Positions 33,430 through 44,839 of a stretch of DNA of 64,000 nucleotides are shown here, piece after piece (the first letter of the stretch is position 1; each line of letters opens with the position of its first letter). The notes under the pieces were generated by a model. It searched no databases. It saw nothing but the letters and a program-made list of their open reading frames with translations, and was not told where the DNA came from. This stretch comes from Ricinus communis (taxonomy: Eukaryota; Streptophyta; Magnoliopsida; Malpighiales; Euphorbiaceae): contig NC_063264.1 in assembly GCF_019578655.1 (NCBI RefSeq), positions 17,968,429 through 18,032,428 on the forward strand. Reading direction: 5' to 3'. The position numbers were made by a program, and so were the translations under genes.

Positions 33430-34240
33430 AAGATATTCGCCAAATATGGAAATTATAGAATATCTCTATATTACAACTCTCACAATGAAAAAGAAATATA
33501 TATTGGAGAAATTACCTGTTTTCTCTTCTGGCTTATATTATACATATATGTAAACAAATGTGGTAGTAAACCAGAAGTTTACTGATCCAAATATTTTTTC
33601 TTATTTGATATGATCGATTAGATCATCATGGATCAACAATAATGTGAAAAATTATTGAAACCTCTTATGGCCATCTATTGAAGAACTAGAAGATTCTTCA
33701 ATCTAATGAATCATCATGTTCAGCTTGCTCTTAAGGAAAACTGATTATTAGGCCTTCACCGAGCAAAATTCAAAATGAATCACCTAGATTTCTAGAACGT
33801 ATACAAGGTGATATTTGTGAACCAATTTATCCACCATGTGGACCATTTAAATATTTTATGGTGTTAATAGATGCATCAACAAGATGGTCACATGTATGTT
33901 TATTATCAACTTGAAATCTGGCATTTGCCAGATTACTTGCTCAAATAATTTGATTAAGAGCACAGTTTCCAGAATATGCTATTAAGACAATTTGTCTTGA
34001 TAATGCCGATAAATTTACATCGAAGGCCATTAACAATTATTGCATGTCAATTAGAATAATTGTTGAACATCCAGTAGCTCATATTCATACTCAAAATGGT
34101 ATAGCATAATCTTTTATTAAACATCGCCAATTAATAGCTAGACTACTGCTTATGAAAATAAGTCTCCCAATAATTGCTTGAGGACATATGCAATTTTACA
34201 TCCAACTGGTTATCATAAATTTTTACAATTATAGTTGATT
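33430..34240 (+). pseudogene. element B GAG-pre and integrase remnant
   Basis: A decayed GAG-pre zinc region (33590-33770, with 'HHGSTIM' and 'SCSACS') leads to the integrase core from about 33796: 'ERIQGDICEPIYPPCGPF', then 'MVLIDASTRWSHV'. The second catalytic Asp is kept in CLDNADKFTSK (about 33996-34028). In-frame TGA codons at 33912-33914 and 33951-33953 stand where the family has Arg. At about 34108 the position of the catalytic Glu, after HTQNGIA, is a TAA stop. The enzyme is inactive. Confidence 0.85.
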
Positions 34241-35114
34241 TCTGGCTAGGAGCTAAATATTTCCCATTTGAGAATTTCTGAATGTGCGTTTATGTCCCAA
34301 TTGACCCCCTACATCGCATAAAAATGAGACCTCAGAAGAAATTGAGAATATATATTGGATATGAATCTCCATCTATCATTAAATATCTTGAGCCATTAAC
34401 GAGGATGTTTTTACTGCGAGATTTAATGATTGTCATTTTAATGAGGTTTCATTTCCTAAGTTGGAGGGAGAGAACAAGCAATTAGAGAAATAAATTATTT
34501 GGAATGAGCCATCATTAAATCATCTTAGTCTTTATTCAAAACAATGTGAACTAGAAGTTCAAAGCATCATTTATTTGCAAAGTATAGCAAACCAATTGCC
34601 AAATACATTTTGTGATCTATAAAGAGTTACTAAATCTCATATACCAGCTGAAAATGCTCCAGCTAGAATTAATATCCCAGTAAGACAATATATTAATATT
34701 ATAGCAAATGAGTCCAAGACATTCCAGAAACGTGGTAGGGCACCTGGTTCTAAGAATAAAAATCCAAGAAAGAAAAAGGAACAAAATAAATCAGAAACAG
34801 TCCCAAAATTGATGTTCTTGAAGAGTCTATAACAAAAAAATAGAAGAACAAATAATCCCAAAAGAGATTTAAGTGCATGAAAATGATCAAAACAATAAGA
34901 TATTATGTCACTTCAAGTAAGCGATAGAACAAAAGTGAAACTATTATCGACAATGTAGTGATAATTGATATTGCAAAAGAAAATGAGGACATTGAATCTA
35001 AGTCCGTCATTGAATATTGACAAAGAAATGATTAGCCTAAATGAAAGATGCAATTCAAGCATAAATAAGCTGTAATGATATCCATAAGATGTATTAGAAA
35101 AACGCCAAGTCTTT

Positions 35115-35780
35115 GGGCCCATTGTTTTAACATCTTATATTATTAAGCTAGTAGGATATAAATTGTTTTTTTTTGTGCGTAAATGAAATGAGAAAAATGA
35201 GATTGTGAGATACAAAGCACGACTTGTAGCACAAGAATTCTGATAAAGACTTGGCATTAATTATAAAGAAACTTATTCCCTGGTAGTGGATTCAATTATA
35301 TTTAAATTTTTAATTAGCCTAGCAAGTTTGAACGACTTCATATGCATCTTATGGATGTCGTTACAACTTATTTATATTAATAACTTGATAATGACATTTA
35401 TATGAAAGTATTTGACAAATTAAAAATACTTGAAGCATGTAGCTCAAAAAACCACGAGAAATGTATTCAATTAAGCTACAAAAATCTTTGTATAGATTGA
35501 AACAATTTGGACGAATATAGTATAATCGCCTAAATAGATATCTTTTGAAGGAAGGATATACTAACAATTCAATTTGTCCATGTGTTTTTATTAAGAAAAT
35601 AAATTCTGATTTTACTATAATTGCGTTTATGTTTGATGATTTAAACATCATTGGGACTTCTGAAGAGTTGACAGAAATAATAAATTATTTGAAAAATGAA
35701 TTTTGAAATGAAAGATTTAGAACGAACAAAATTTTATCTCGTTCTATAGATTGAACATTTATTTGGAAGGATTTTTATTC
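35115..35780 (+). pseudogene. element B reverse transcriptase remnant
   Basis: Fragments in several frames match copia RT: a 'RYKARLVAQ'-like piece at 35207-35240, 'MDVVTTYLY' at 35351-35378 (first catalytic Asp present), a 'CIQLSYKNLCID*NNLD' piece at 35460-35510, and the YVDD region at about 35625-35650. An extra T there gives MFDDLNIIGTSEEL. Stops and shifts separate the pieces. The 34240-35110 stretch upstream is a badly decayed linker between integrase and RT. Confidence 0.8.
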
Positions 35781-36620
35781 ATCAATGAACTTATATTAAA
35801 AAGATATTAAAACGTCTTAATAAGGATAAATCTCATCCAATGACTTCTTCTATGATTGTTAGACACCTGAATGTGAAAAAGTACTCTTTTCTTCATCAGG
35901 AAGATGGTGAAGAAACACTTGGTCCAAAAGTACCATATCTTAGTACTATTGAAATATTAATGTATCTTGCTAATTGTATAAGACATGATATAATATTTTC
36001 TATGAATTTGCTAGTAAGATATAGTTCCTCACCAACTCGAAGACATTAGAATGATGTGAAATAATTTTTCTGTTATTTACGTGATACATCAGATATTGCT
36101 TATTTTATCTACAAGACTCGAAATCAGAATTAATTGGATATGCAAATGCTGAATATTTATCTGATCTACATAAAATTATATCACAAACGGGTTACTTGTT
36201 TGCATATGGTGGCACTGCTATATCTTGGCGTTCTACTAAGCATACTCTAACTGCCGCATGATCTAATCATGTTGAAATATTGGTAATGCATGAGGCTAGT
36301 AGAGAAAGCATATGGTTGAGATCTATGATCCAACATATCAAAGAAACATGCGATCTCCTATTTGATAAAGGAAGCCCAACAGTGCTATATGAAGATAATG
36401 CTGCTTGTATTGCCCAACTCAAATGAGAATATATTAAGAGAGATAGAACCAAACACATTTCACCAAAGTTCTTTTCATTCACAAGATTCAAAACCAAAGT
36501 GTTTTAGATATTCATCCAATTCGATCTATTGATAATTTGGCATATTTGTTTACAAAAGCACTCCCTATAACAACATTTGAGAAGTTGGTGAATAAAATTG
36601 GCATATGCCGACTAAGAGAT
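35781..36620 (+). pseudogene. element B RT C-terminus and RNase H remnant
   Basis: 35840-36049 reads the 'PYLSTIEILMYLANCIRHDI' type block (family: ALMYLANCTRPDI). From 36120 a shifted frame gives RNase H: 'ISQTGYLFAYGGTAISWRST' (36180-36239), 'EDNAACIAQL' (36391-36420) and the C-terminal 'KIGICRLRD' ending at 36620, where the nested solo LTR interrupts it. The reading resumes beyond the insertion at 38013. Confidence 0.85.
36616..36620. repeat. target-site duplication of the nested solo LTR, left copy (GAGAT)
   Basis: GAGAT at 36616-36620 directly before TGATAG, repeated at 38008-38012 directly after ATTCA. Skipping the insertion plus one copy restores continuity of element B's RNase H tail. 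Confidence 0.9.
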
Positions 36621-38007
36621 TGATAGACCATAAATAGTTATACTTATTGTGTTTAATTCCCTTAGAATTTGATTGGAAAATATGCTTAATTATGAAAATT
36701 GTGTTTATTCTGATCTAGGTGGTGAAATATCAAAGATTGAGTGGAATTCAACCTAAAGACATATTTTTAAACATCACTTGTCAAAAATCAAGTCTTTTGG
36801 AGGAAGAGCGAAAATTTATGCAGAAGGTCATTTTCAATAAGGCGTGACCACGCCTTACAATATGTGAGCTGCTGGAATCTGTAGAAGAGAATTTTCAATT
36901 TTCAAGTTAAATTCGTGGTGGACCAACTTTTATGTTATTTTCTTTATTTTGGAAGTACTGGATAAGGAAAACTGATTCCCATATTATTTAGAATTTTAAT
37001 TTGTTTATATTACTCTTTATCTTATTCTTCCTTATAGGATTAAGATCATATAGGAAGTTTATTTCTTTTTGGATAAGGATTATCTTATTAGGGTTTAGGT
37101 TTGACTTCCTACATAAGGAGGCTAGTTCTACAAAGTAAAAGGCGGCTGAGTACTTGGAGATTATTTATTATTTTTCTTCTTTTATTCCCTACAATTCTTT
37201 TCTTGTGAATTTTTGCTCCACCATATGTGGCTAAGCTTTTAGTTTTTGACTCAAGAATGAATAAATTCCAATTGTGATTTTGTGAGGTTTTGTGCTTAAC
37301 TGAATTTTTTTTTTAATTCAAGTATTCTTTATTTCTTGTTTTTATTATTTATGAATTTTTGATATTGATTATACTGATGACTCAATTTGATATTGATTTT
37401 TCTATTGCTAAATTTTGAGTTTGTGATTCGTAATTATCATGAACGATTGACACATGTGGCCTTTTCGAATTACATAGCTTGCATGATAGGCTCTAGGGAA
37501 ATAAAGGAACAAGATTGATTCAATTGCAGCTATCTCGATTAATTAATGTTGGTTTAGTCATTCTCATTATTGTTAATGCTATCATTGAGTTGATATGGAA
37601 CGCTACTGTGCCTAATTGACTAATGGTAAGTTTTAATTTGGATGCTGGGTTTGAGTCAATTATATTAGGAGAATTTACATTTGTTGCGGCTTTTCCGAAT
37701 AAGTAAACTAAGTACTTGAATAGAAAAATTGATATTTAAGCCTATGATCATGATTACAATTGGATGGAATCAACACTCTTGAATTGGAAGTTTATTAAAA
37801 TTGATTTTTTTTACTCTAATATTCAGCCTAGATGATTTTCTGTTTATTTATAATTTTAGTTCAAACATTCAAAATCCCTCTATTTTTATTTAACTTTAAG
37901 AAGCTATTCACATTGGTTCCCTTGGGATTCGACCTGGTTTCACTATTTCTACAAATTAATTTAGAAAAATCAGTAATTTATTTTGAAGGGCTTTGACAAC
38001 CCATTCA
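36621..38007. mobile_element. solo LTR (1,387 bp) nested in element B
   Basis: The segment begins TGATAGACC and ends ACAACCCATTCA (TG...CA). It is flanked by the 5-bp duplication GAGAT and has no coding capacity, primer site or internal region: the signature of a solo LTR left by recombination between two LTRs. Its length and the phrase 'CCCTTGGGATTCGACCTGG' near the right end resemble LTRs of Ty3/gypsy elements of the Athila/Tat kind, which fixes its likely strand as plus. The superfamily call is inference, since no pol remains. It inserted after element B, so it is the younger of the two. Confidence 0.8.
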
Positions 38008-38012
38008 GAGAT

Positions 38013-38251
38013 CTTTGTTGGAAGTCATGTTTTCATGAGGGAGAAATTTTGATGCACTGTACTCTTTTTTCCTTAGCTTAGGTTTTGTCCCATTGAGTTT
38101 TCCTAGCAAAGTTTTAACGAGGCAGTATTATGGTGCAATCTTCTATATGAATAATGTACTATTTTTTCTTCACTAAGATATTTTTCAACAAGGTTCTTCT
38201 TAGTAAGATTTTAACGAGGCATATTCATTGTAATAGACATCCAAGAGGAAG
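38013..38251 (+). other. 3' untranslated part and polypurine tract of element B
   Basis: From 38013 the end of element B resumes (a 'CFHEGE' stretch), followed by repeated 'AGTTTTAACGAGGCA' and 'AGATTTTAACGAGGCA' blocks (about 38112 and 38210), typical of this group. The purine tract AAGAGGAAG (38243-38251) abuts the 3' LTR. Confidence 0.8.
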
Positions 38252-38492
38252 TGTTATGATAATATTTGCGTTATATTAGATGTCTATCTTTATGACTATG
38301 AATAAATTTTCTTGTGTAAATATAACTCTACCTCTGTAACCATTTACACCTATAAATAGGTCTTACAATCAATGGAATAAAAAATATAGACGTATAAATA
38401 TATATATATATATATAGAAAATTATTCTTCATTCTCTCTTTATGTACTTTGTTCTCTTTATTCTTCTTCTTATTTTTATTTATTTCATAATA
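38252..38492 (+). repeat. 3' LTR of element B
   Basis: 241 bp, TGTTATGATAATATT...TTTCATAATA. Compared with the 5' LTR it has many substitutions and lacks the CATA repeat, so the element is old. A short AT run lies near 38398-38416. Confidence 0.85.
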
Positions 38493-38497
38493 ATTAT

Positions 38498-40300
38498 ATA
38501 TTAGTATATTTAATGACGTAATTTACATAAGTGCTTCAAACAAATATTTTAACAATTATTTCTGTAATGAGTTACCTATAAATTCGCAAAGTCTATGAAT
38601 ATGGAACTGTGTATAATATTTATTACCGAAATGACTATAAATACAAGTATAAATAAGCATATAGTCTTCGGATAGAAGTATTGATAGTATTTTTCATGAA
38701 CTAATTTAAGTAACATGAGTATATATTTTTGAAATATAGAGATTTTGAGTTTAATTAATTAAAATTTAATTTTAAAAAAAATTAAAAATAATGCTTTCAT
38801 CTTCAATAGGATAAGTGTGACGTAGTCGAATTATTTTTCTAAGAAAATAATTGCTTTTATTTCTTTGATTAAGAAAGAAAAAGGAAAAGAAATATAAGTT
38901 ATATTCCTGCTTTTGTATTTTGTAGGCAAAGGGCACGAATCAGTTTCTATCATTGCAAGGCAAATCGCAATCCATATTGTAGAAAAAATGGAATATTTCA
39001 TCTACTTTCATTTACTGCCATCTTCTTGGATACCATATAAGGAAAACTTTAAAAGCTCGAAACCCTAATATATATCTTGATAACTATTTTGACATTCGAA
39101 CCATACTTTCCACACGTATTTGCACATGCATCGAATTTCTCTTTTTATTTTCTCTCTTTGAAAAAGGGATATTTCAGGATCATAGGCTTCCATTACTTGT
39201 TATTTCAGTGTGTTGGGTATCAATGTCAACGAGTTATCATATTGATGATGTTACCAATTGAGAAAAACAAACAAAAACTAGCTTACTTTTTTTCAAGATC
39301 TCAGATTATGAATTTAGTTACTAAATACATGTTGGGAACGCAGAAGAGTAAAAATATATACACTGACAAATAAGTAAATAAATAATATAAGAATTACTGC
39401 CATTTCATTTATATGTTCTTTTAGAGAGCTACATAATTATCAATATGGAGATCACAAAATGCATGAATTTATTTTAAGGAAAAAATATAAAATTTGACTG
39501 TGTAAATTAATCTTTTAATATAAGATGTTATGTAATTTTTTTTTTTTATTGAGAGTTGTACTGTTAGCAATTTATTTTTAAATTTATTGATGTCGTAAAT
39601 AAATTTTAGCTATGGAATTTCAGATGAAGTTCGATAGTTACAAAATTAATCTTGTCTTATTAGACTACTTTTGTGTGGTTACTATTGCTCAATGTCACCC
39701 CATGATCGCTAATTGATCACCGTATATGTGGTCGTAAAATTATATCTAATTACTCTCGTCTCTAAGTGGTAGTATAATGATCGCTATGTGGTAGCAAAAT
39801 AGGAATCATTCTTTATGTGGTAGCTAAATAGTTTTTTTTTTTTCCTGCAGTATAAGGAGTCAAATAGTAGTTGAATCACAAACAATTGACATTGAACAAA
39901 TGAGCTACAACTATTAAATTGACAGTGTTAGGAATTTGAATATAACAGTTTAACTTTTGGAATATTAAAGTATCACAGAAAAAAGACACATATATGTTAA
40001 AAACTAAACCATAAAATTAAATTTTGTACTTTTTCCTATTCTAAAGTCTCCCAAAATGTAATAGCACATTTTGGCAACAAGTAGTGGCGAACACAAAATT
40101 TGTAATTAAAGAGGTCAATTTTATTTCTTTGTTACGGTAGTATAATGTAAGTCTTCCCTAGATAACAACGACAATTTACTAATTTATAAGGGAAGAGATC
40201 TAGATTCATTCTTTATTATGATACTGTATGTAAATTTTTCATATAACCAAGAGAGCAATTACCCCCTTTTCTGAAATATAGACTCATCCTTCAGTAGGAA
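38498..40300. other. spacer, no gene recognised
   Basis: An open frame at 39077-39373 (+) has no domain. A stretch at 39640-39840 repeats TGTGGTAG-like words at irregular spacing. I recognise nothing else. Confidence 0.5.
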
Positions 40301-40303
40301 TGG

Positions 40304-40396
40304 TCACAATATGGACGGATCATATTCTTTGATCTTAAGAGAGACGTTCTCCTTCACAAACCCTTCAATCTTGATCACCTCTTTGTCAATTTGCGC
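40304..40396 (-). pseudogene. C-terminal gene fragment, unidentified
   Basis: The minus strand encodes 30 codons of clearly protein-like sequence, including IDKEVIKIEGFVKENVSLKI, and closes with a natural-looking TGA at 40304-40306. Codon use and GC content exceed the flanks. A stop lies a few codons upstream in the same frame. It looks like the last exon or tail of a gene whose remainder is missing. I do not recognise the family. Confidence 0.3.
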
Positions 40397-40700
40397 TCTA
40401 TCATCTCATCCTCTCTGTTAGGAGGAATCCTGAGCACAAAAACCATCAAATCTTTATATCACTGTCATATTTATATAGAATGCTTTAACTTATTAACCTA
40501 CTCAAGAACCCTAATAAAAACTTGCTACTGAACAGATTGGTCTAGTCCAATCATGAATTAGAATTTAATTAGACATAAGTCCCGACATCACCATCAGTTT
40601 ATGCTATAAGAGTCTGTTTGAATATACATTAGTGTAGATAAATAAAGTCATACAATGAGTCCAATCCCACTAATTTGGTTTCATGGAATATGCAGATTTT

Positions 40701-41200
40701 TGTATAATTATCCCGTTTGATACCAGAACTTTGCATATGTTTCCATTTAATTTTAATTTTATAATTTTTCTCTTTTTGGTACTAAATTTTCCATTTTAGT
40801 TTCAAATTGTATTACCCGAAAAGATTTTGACCATCTTTGGATGACGTGTTAGCCGGAATTGTAATATGATTTTAAAACTGGCTATATTGGATATCATAGC
40901 ACTAGAAAATTTAATTAATTATGACTTAAATTAACATTTAAGACATGCATTTTACCTCGTATATTGATTTAAATTATAATTAATTAAATTGTCCAATAAT
41001 ACGGTGTCTAATGTGACAAACCTTAAAAGTATATTCCTATTCCGGCTAATGCATTATCCAAAATCGGCTAAAAATCCCCTTAAGTACCTCAATATGAAAT
41101 TAAAATAGAGAGTTTGGTACTAAATAAAAAGAAATCAAAGAATTGATAATAAATGGAAACATAATACAAACTTTTGGTACCAAATAGGATAATTACCCCA
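40701..41200. mobile_element. foldback DNA element, about 500 bp, arms of about 245 bp
   Basis: The left end reads ATAATTATCCCGTTTGATACC. The reverse complement of the right end reads GGTAATTATCCTATTTGGTACC. The arms keep matching inward: ATGTTTCCATTTA in both, TTTTGGTACTAAATTT against TTTAGTACCAAACT, TTAGCCGGAAT in both, and AATTTAATTAATTAT in both close to the centre at about 40950. Almost no unpaired loop is left. It is non-coding. TATTTGGTACC ends suit a Mutator-like MITE; possible flanking words AGATTTTTG and AGATATATT are only partly alike. Confidence 0.75.
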
Positions 41201-42204
41201 GATATATTTAGCATGTCAAGAATGTCTAAACGTAAAATCTAAATATAAAATTTTCAGTAAAAAAAAATAAAATAAAACTTGGTAGATAATATTAGAGACT
41301 ATGAAATATTTCTAGTTTCTATACTACTCTTTGATTGAGATGATCTTGCCAAGTTTATCTTTCTTACAGAAGGGTAAAGTTTAAAACTTTTCAGTAAGAA
41401 GCCTCTATACAATGAGATCTTTCTAGAGCTCTTTTGACTTCTTCTTTTTTCCTTTAATCAAAGTAAATTCAATGCAAAGTAAATAACGGAAATGGTAATT
41501 ATCTCATCCACATGTGCTATTACGTATAAGAATCAATTTGCAGATTTAGGCCTTAAGAACAGCTACGTGCAAAGAAAGGTAAGTAATTGTTTGCTAGACA
41601 AGCAGAGATGTTCAAAAGAAGCTTTGGCATTACTGCCATGATCATGATCATAATCATGAATGACATGTATATATATCTTCACAGTCTTTGACCATTTGTG
41701 CTTGATTATCTTGCTTTGATACTCCTTACTTTGCATATGAAACTAAGAAAAAAGTTAATTGGGCACCATCAACAATGAACACTAAAACCCAAGTCATACA
41801 AGTAATCTATGGTCATGCAAACAATTGATTTCTTACAATATGTCCAGGAGCCGACGCAACATTTAAAATGAGCGGAGATTGACAATTAATATTACATATA
41901 TATAAGTTTTGTCTATTCATTAACCCTTTTTAAATACTATTTTTGATATTTTGATTTGTTTTTATTATCAACACAATTCAACATCAATAAATAAATATAA
42001 CACTAATATCATTAGCAAATATGTCCTATAAATAAATAGATGTTTCTTTGATTGATTAGTTTTTAGATAATTTACTAATATTTTGTAATATTAAAAAATT
42101 ATGAAATACAATTTTTTTTTTTTAAATTTTCCAAAGGAAAACAAGAGAAACGATTTCAGAATTCACTCATCTTCACACGGGCTCCGCCATGATTGTCACA
42201 TAAT

Positions 42205-43043
42205 CGGGGTAAACAACTGGTTTGTACCAAATTTTGAAATATATTTCTAATTGATATTAATATTGTAATCTTTTTAAGTATCAAAATTTTAATTTTCGTT
42301 ATAGATGACAATATCCATTAAAAATCTATTTAATTTTTAATAACACAAAGGATGGAACTCCACATCACTATTCATATTACATTTGACTTTGACAAGTTGC
42401 CCTGTTAGTATCAATTCTTTAATTTATTTTTTATAGTAATATATCTATTATTTTTATTTTTATTGATGGTATATATTAAAATTCTAATAATTTTCTTTAG
42501 TGTCATGTTTAGGTGAATTTCTGACTATCATGTCAGCAAAAAGACCAGAATCCAATGGATGCTACATCATATGTCATACTTAGTTATTTTTATGTCTGAC
42601 GTGGTCCTAAAGATCTTAAGGAATTTGGGTTATGTTCTTCAAGAATAGTGCTTTAGAACTGTGTGGAATGCTGGTTTGCCTATCGAATATGTTAGTGGTC
42701 TAGACAAACTATCGAATATTGGCGAGTTCTTAACTCGCATGGAAATTCACCTTTAGGCGAGTCTCTATCAGGTACCCATTAATTAAAACAAAAATAATAA
42801 ATATGGTACTAAAAAGAAATAAATTGAAAAATTAATACCGTTTTGGATATAAATAGTTGAACTGTAGTACGACGGATAATTTATCAAAAATCAAGTATGA
42901 CGCGGACGAGTGAAATATTAATATAGAACTACATTTTCCATGTCATAAAACATTAAATGAATTTCTAATAAATACCATCGACTATTTAAAAAAAGAAATC
43001 AAAACTTTAATACAAATTAAAAGGCAGCGGGGCTATTACCCCG
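42205..43043. mobile_element. second foldback element, about 840 bp
   Basis: The left end is CGGGGTAA at 42205-42212. The right end is TTACCCCG at 43036-43043, its exact reverse complement. Internal inverted similarity is clear for 42405-42480 against 42765-42840 (TTTAATTTATTT, CTATTATTTTTATTTTTATT against TTTATTATTTTTGTTTTAATT), and weaker in the outer arms. Non-coding. It shares 'GTACCAAA' and 'GTACTAAA' words with the element at 40701 and may be related. Confidence 0.5.
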
Positions 43044-44290
43044 CGTAGTGGCTTATAATTTAGAAAAGGAGTGTTAAAAAACGTAAAACTTGTATATTAC
43101 AAACACCTTATGGTACGTAATTGCTATTACATTCACATGAAACATTCTTATATAATGAACTTGGTTTGACTTTATTATTTCCACCATTTACATTGCTAAT
43201 CCACAAACTTATTTGATTTTTTTTTAATTAATTGAATAGAATATAATGCCTTTGATTTTCTTATTTCTTTAATCATCTTTGAGAAATAAAAAATGATAGC
43301 CACCTCTGGGAATAGTTTCAATGAGAGAAGAGTTCCTCCTCCCGACGTCCCATTAGAGTCTTTATAGGACAAAAGTTCATTATTGGATAATTAATTATCT
43401 CAAATTCTATTACTCCAAAGAGGAACAGTAGTTTAGTCTCAAATGGGAGAAATTAAACATCTATAATAATGGAGAGTTATGGTGTATTCGGGTTTGATGT
43501 TTGGTACTAGAAGAGTAGGCTTTTTAAATTTCATATATTGATTTTTTGTTAATCTTTTTTATAAATTGTTACTTTTTTTATATACATATATCTAAAGCTA
43601 ATCTAGAGCATATGCTTGATAGGATTTTTACGGGTGATAATACACTCACTCAAGAATTTTAATACAGTTGCATATTCAAGATTCGAACTTGAGACCTTGG
43701 TTAAGTTAGAAGAGACCCTTACTATCTCATTTATACGTTTTTGGGTTATAACTTGTTATTTTCAAACTTATTTTTTTTAAAGTATATCATTTTACATGTT
43801 TGTTTCAAAAAAAAAAAAATTCATAATTCAAGAAAACCGAAAAAGTATTTCTCCAACTACAATGCTAAAATGCTAAACAAGACTTTATTAGTGGTACTAG
43901 GATTTGATAATTCCATTCAATAATTAATATTATTATTTGGATTGAGCCGTTTTTATGTTTAAGTTGAATATGATATATTTGTGATTTGCATTTTTAATTT
44001 AAAATTGGACGGTTGAGATTTTAATAACAATTTAAATTAAACACTTAAAAAATAACTACTCTATTATTGGATAATAAAATTCATAGTCAAAATTATACAA
44101 ATATGACATATCATATTCAACTTTAATATTAGAGAATTTTAATTCTTATTATTTCTACTCAATTTTTTATATAATTCATATGTAAAATCTAACATAATCA
44201 TTGGAGTGGAAATGAGATTCAGAGTCCAATATCCCCTTTTGATTTTAGGTCGCATTCTAGATCTTCTATTCATTATTCTCATGTGAGACA
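43044..44290. other. spacer, no gene recognised
   Basis: Near 43675-43700 a GATTCGAACTTGAGACC string resembles a tRNA B-box, but no tRNA or SINE structure could be built around it. The open frame at 43741-43923 is not coding-like. Confidence 0.5.
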
Positions 44291-44539
44291 TGACAATTTA
44301 GGGTAAGCATAGAGTGAGAGAGTAGAGAGAAAATGTAATCTATTGAATGTAGCTAATTCTCTTATTGAAAAAGCACGATTCGTATACATAAACAGTGACA
44401 GGTTAATGTTGGACGGGCTCAAGAAACAAATCAAATTGGCTTACTAATTACGGCAAGTGCAAGCTAACTAAGAGCAAGTATAACTAAGCTAAGTACAAAT
44501 TAACTAAGCATTAAATAAAGTAAAATAGATACAATGTCA
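44291..44539 (-). repeat. 3' LTR of a truncated copia element
   Basis: On the minus strand the segment begins TGACATTG and ends AATTGTCA, a TG...CA LTR with short inverted ends, about 249 bp. It directly follows the purine tract GGGAGATGGGGGGA (44540-44553 on the coding strand) and the RNase H remnant. It has a likely polyadenylation signal, CAATAAGAG, at about 44355-44363. The partner LTR is absent. Confidence 0.75.
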
Positions 44540-44540
44540 T

Positions 44541-44790
44541 CCCCCCATCTCCCTCTAGATATTGATTTTGCTGAAAATCAAGCAATCCAAACTTGGAAGA
44601 AAGAAATTGATGCTGTTGAGTTCCTAAGGATTTTGTAATAATATCAACAAGCTAGAGCTTGGAGGAAAACTGTTGAAGCTGAAGAATATCTTGCTTGCAT
44701 TGATTTCTAACAGAATGACAGTCAATGTCAAGATGCTGGGTTCTCTCATGAAAAACAGGATTAACTGCGTTGGAAATATTGCCAAGTCAA
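44541..44790 (-). pseudogene. copia RNase H C-terminal remnant
   Basis: The minus strand reads 'QHLDIDCHSVRNQCKQDILQ' and then 'LVDIITKSL', the conserved end of copia polyproteins (family: K(T/H)IDVDCHFVRE... QLADIFTKAL), followed by the purine tract and LTR. Nothing further upstream of pol is present, so the element is cut near 44790, next to a LINE fragment on the other strand. Confidence 0.8.
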
Positions 44791-44839
44791 TTATATTTTG
44801 ATTGGATGAGTGGCTTTCGGAAGGAACATTGAGTTCTTA

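Larger units (their letters stand above)
31975..38492 (+). mobile_element. Ty1/copia LTR retrotransposon, element B, with nested solo LTR
   Basis: 6,518 bp bounded by two LTRs and a 5-bp target duplication. Order on the plus strand: 5' LTR, primer site, 330-bp leader, palindrome array, protease, GAG-pre and integrase, RT, RNase H, nested 1,387-bp solo LTR, polypurine tract, 3' LTR. PR-IN-RT-RH is the copia order. The pol sequence resembles the large TNT1-like group with 'ADSxTTHTIL' at the protease. I find no gag between leader and protease. Pol carries many stops and shifts, so this copy depends on others or is extinct. Confidence 0.9.

Noticed and set aside
39077..39373. 98-codon open frame downstream of element B
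   Set aside because: No recognisable domain; Phe-, Leu- and Lys-rich as expected from AT-rich DNA.
39640..39840. Irregular TGTGGTAG-type repeat
   Set aside because: Units too short and spacing too irregular to call a tandem repeat.
43675..43730. tRNA- or SINE-like B-box (GATTCGAACTTGAGACC)
   Set aside because: No matching A-box at the right distance and no cloverleaf could be formed.
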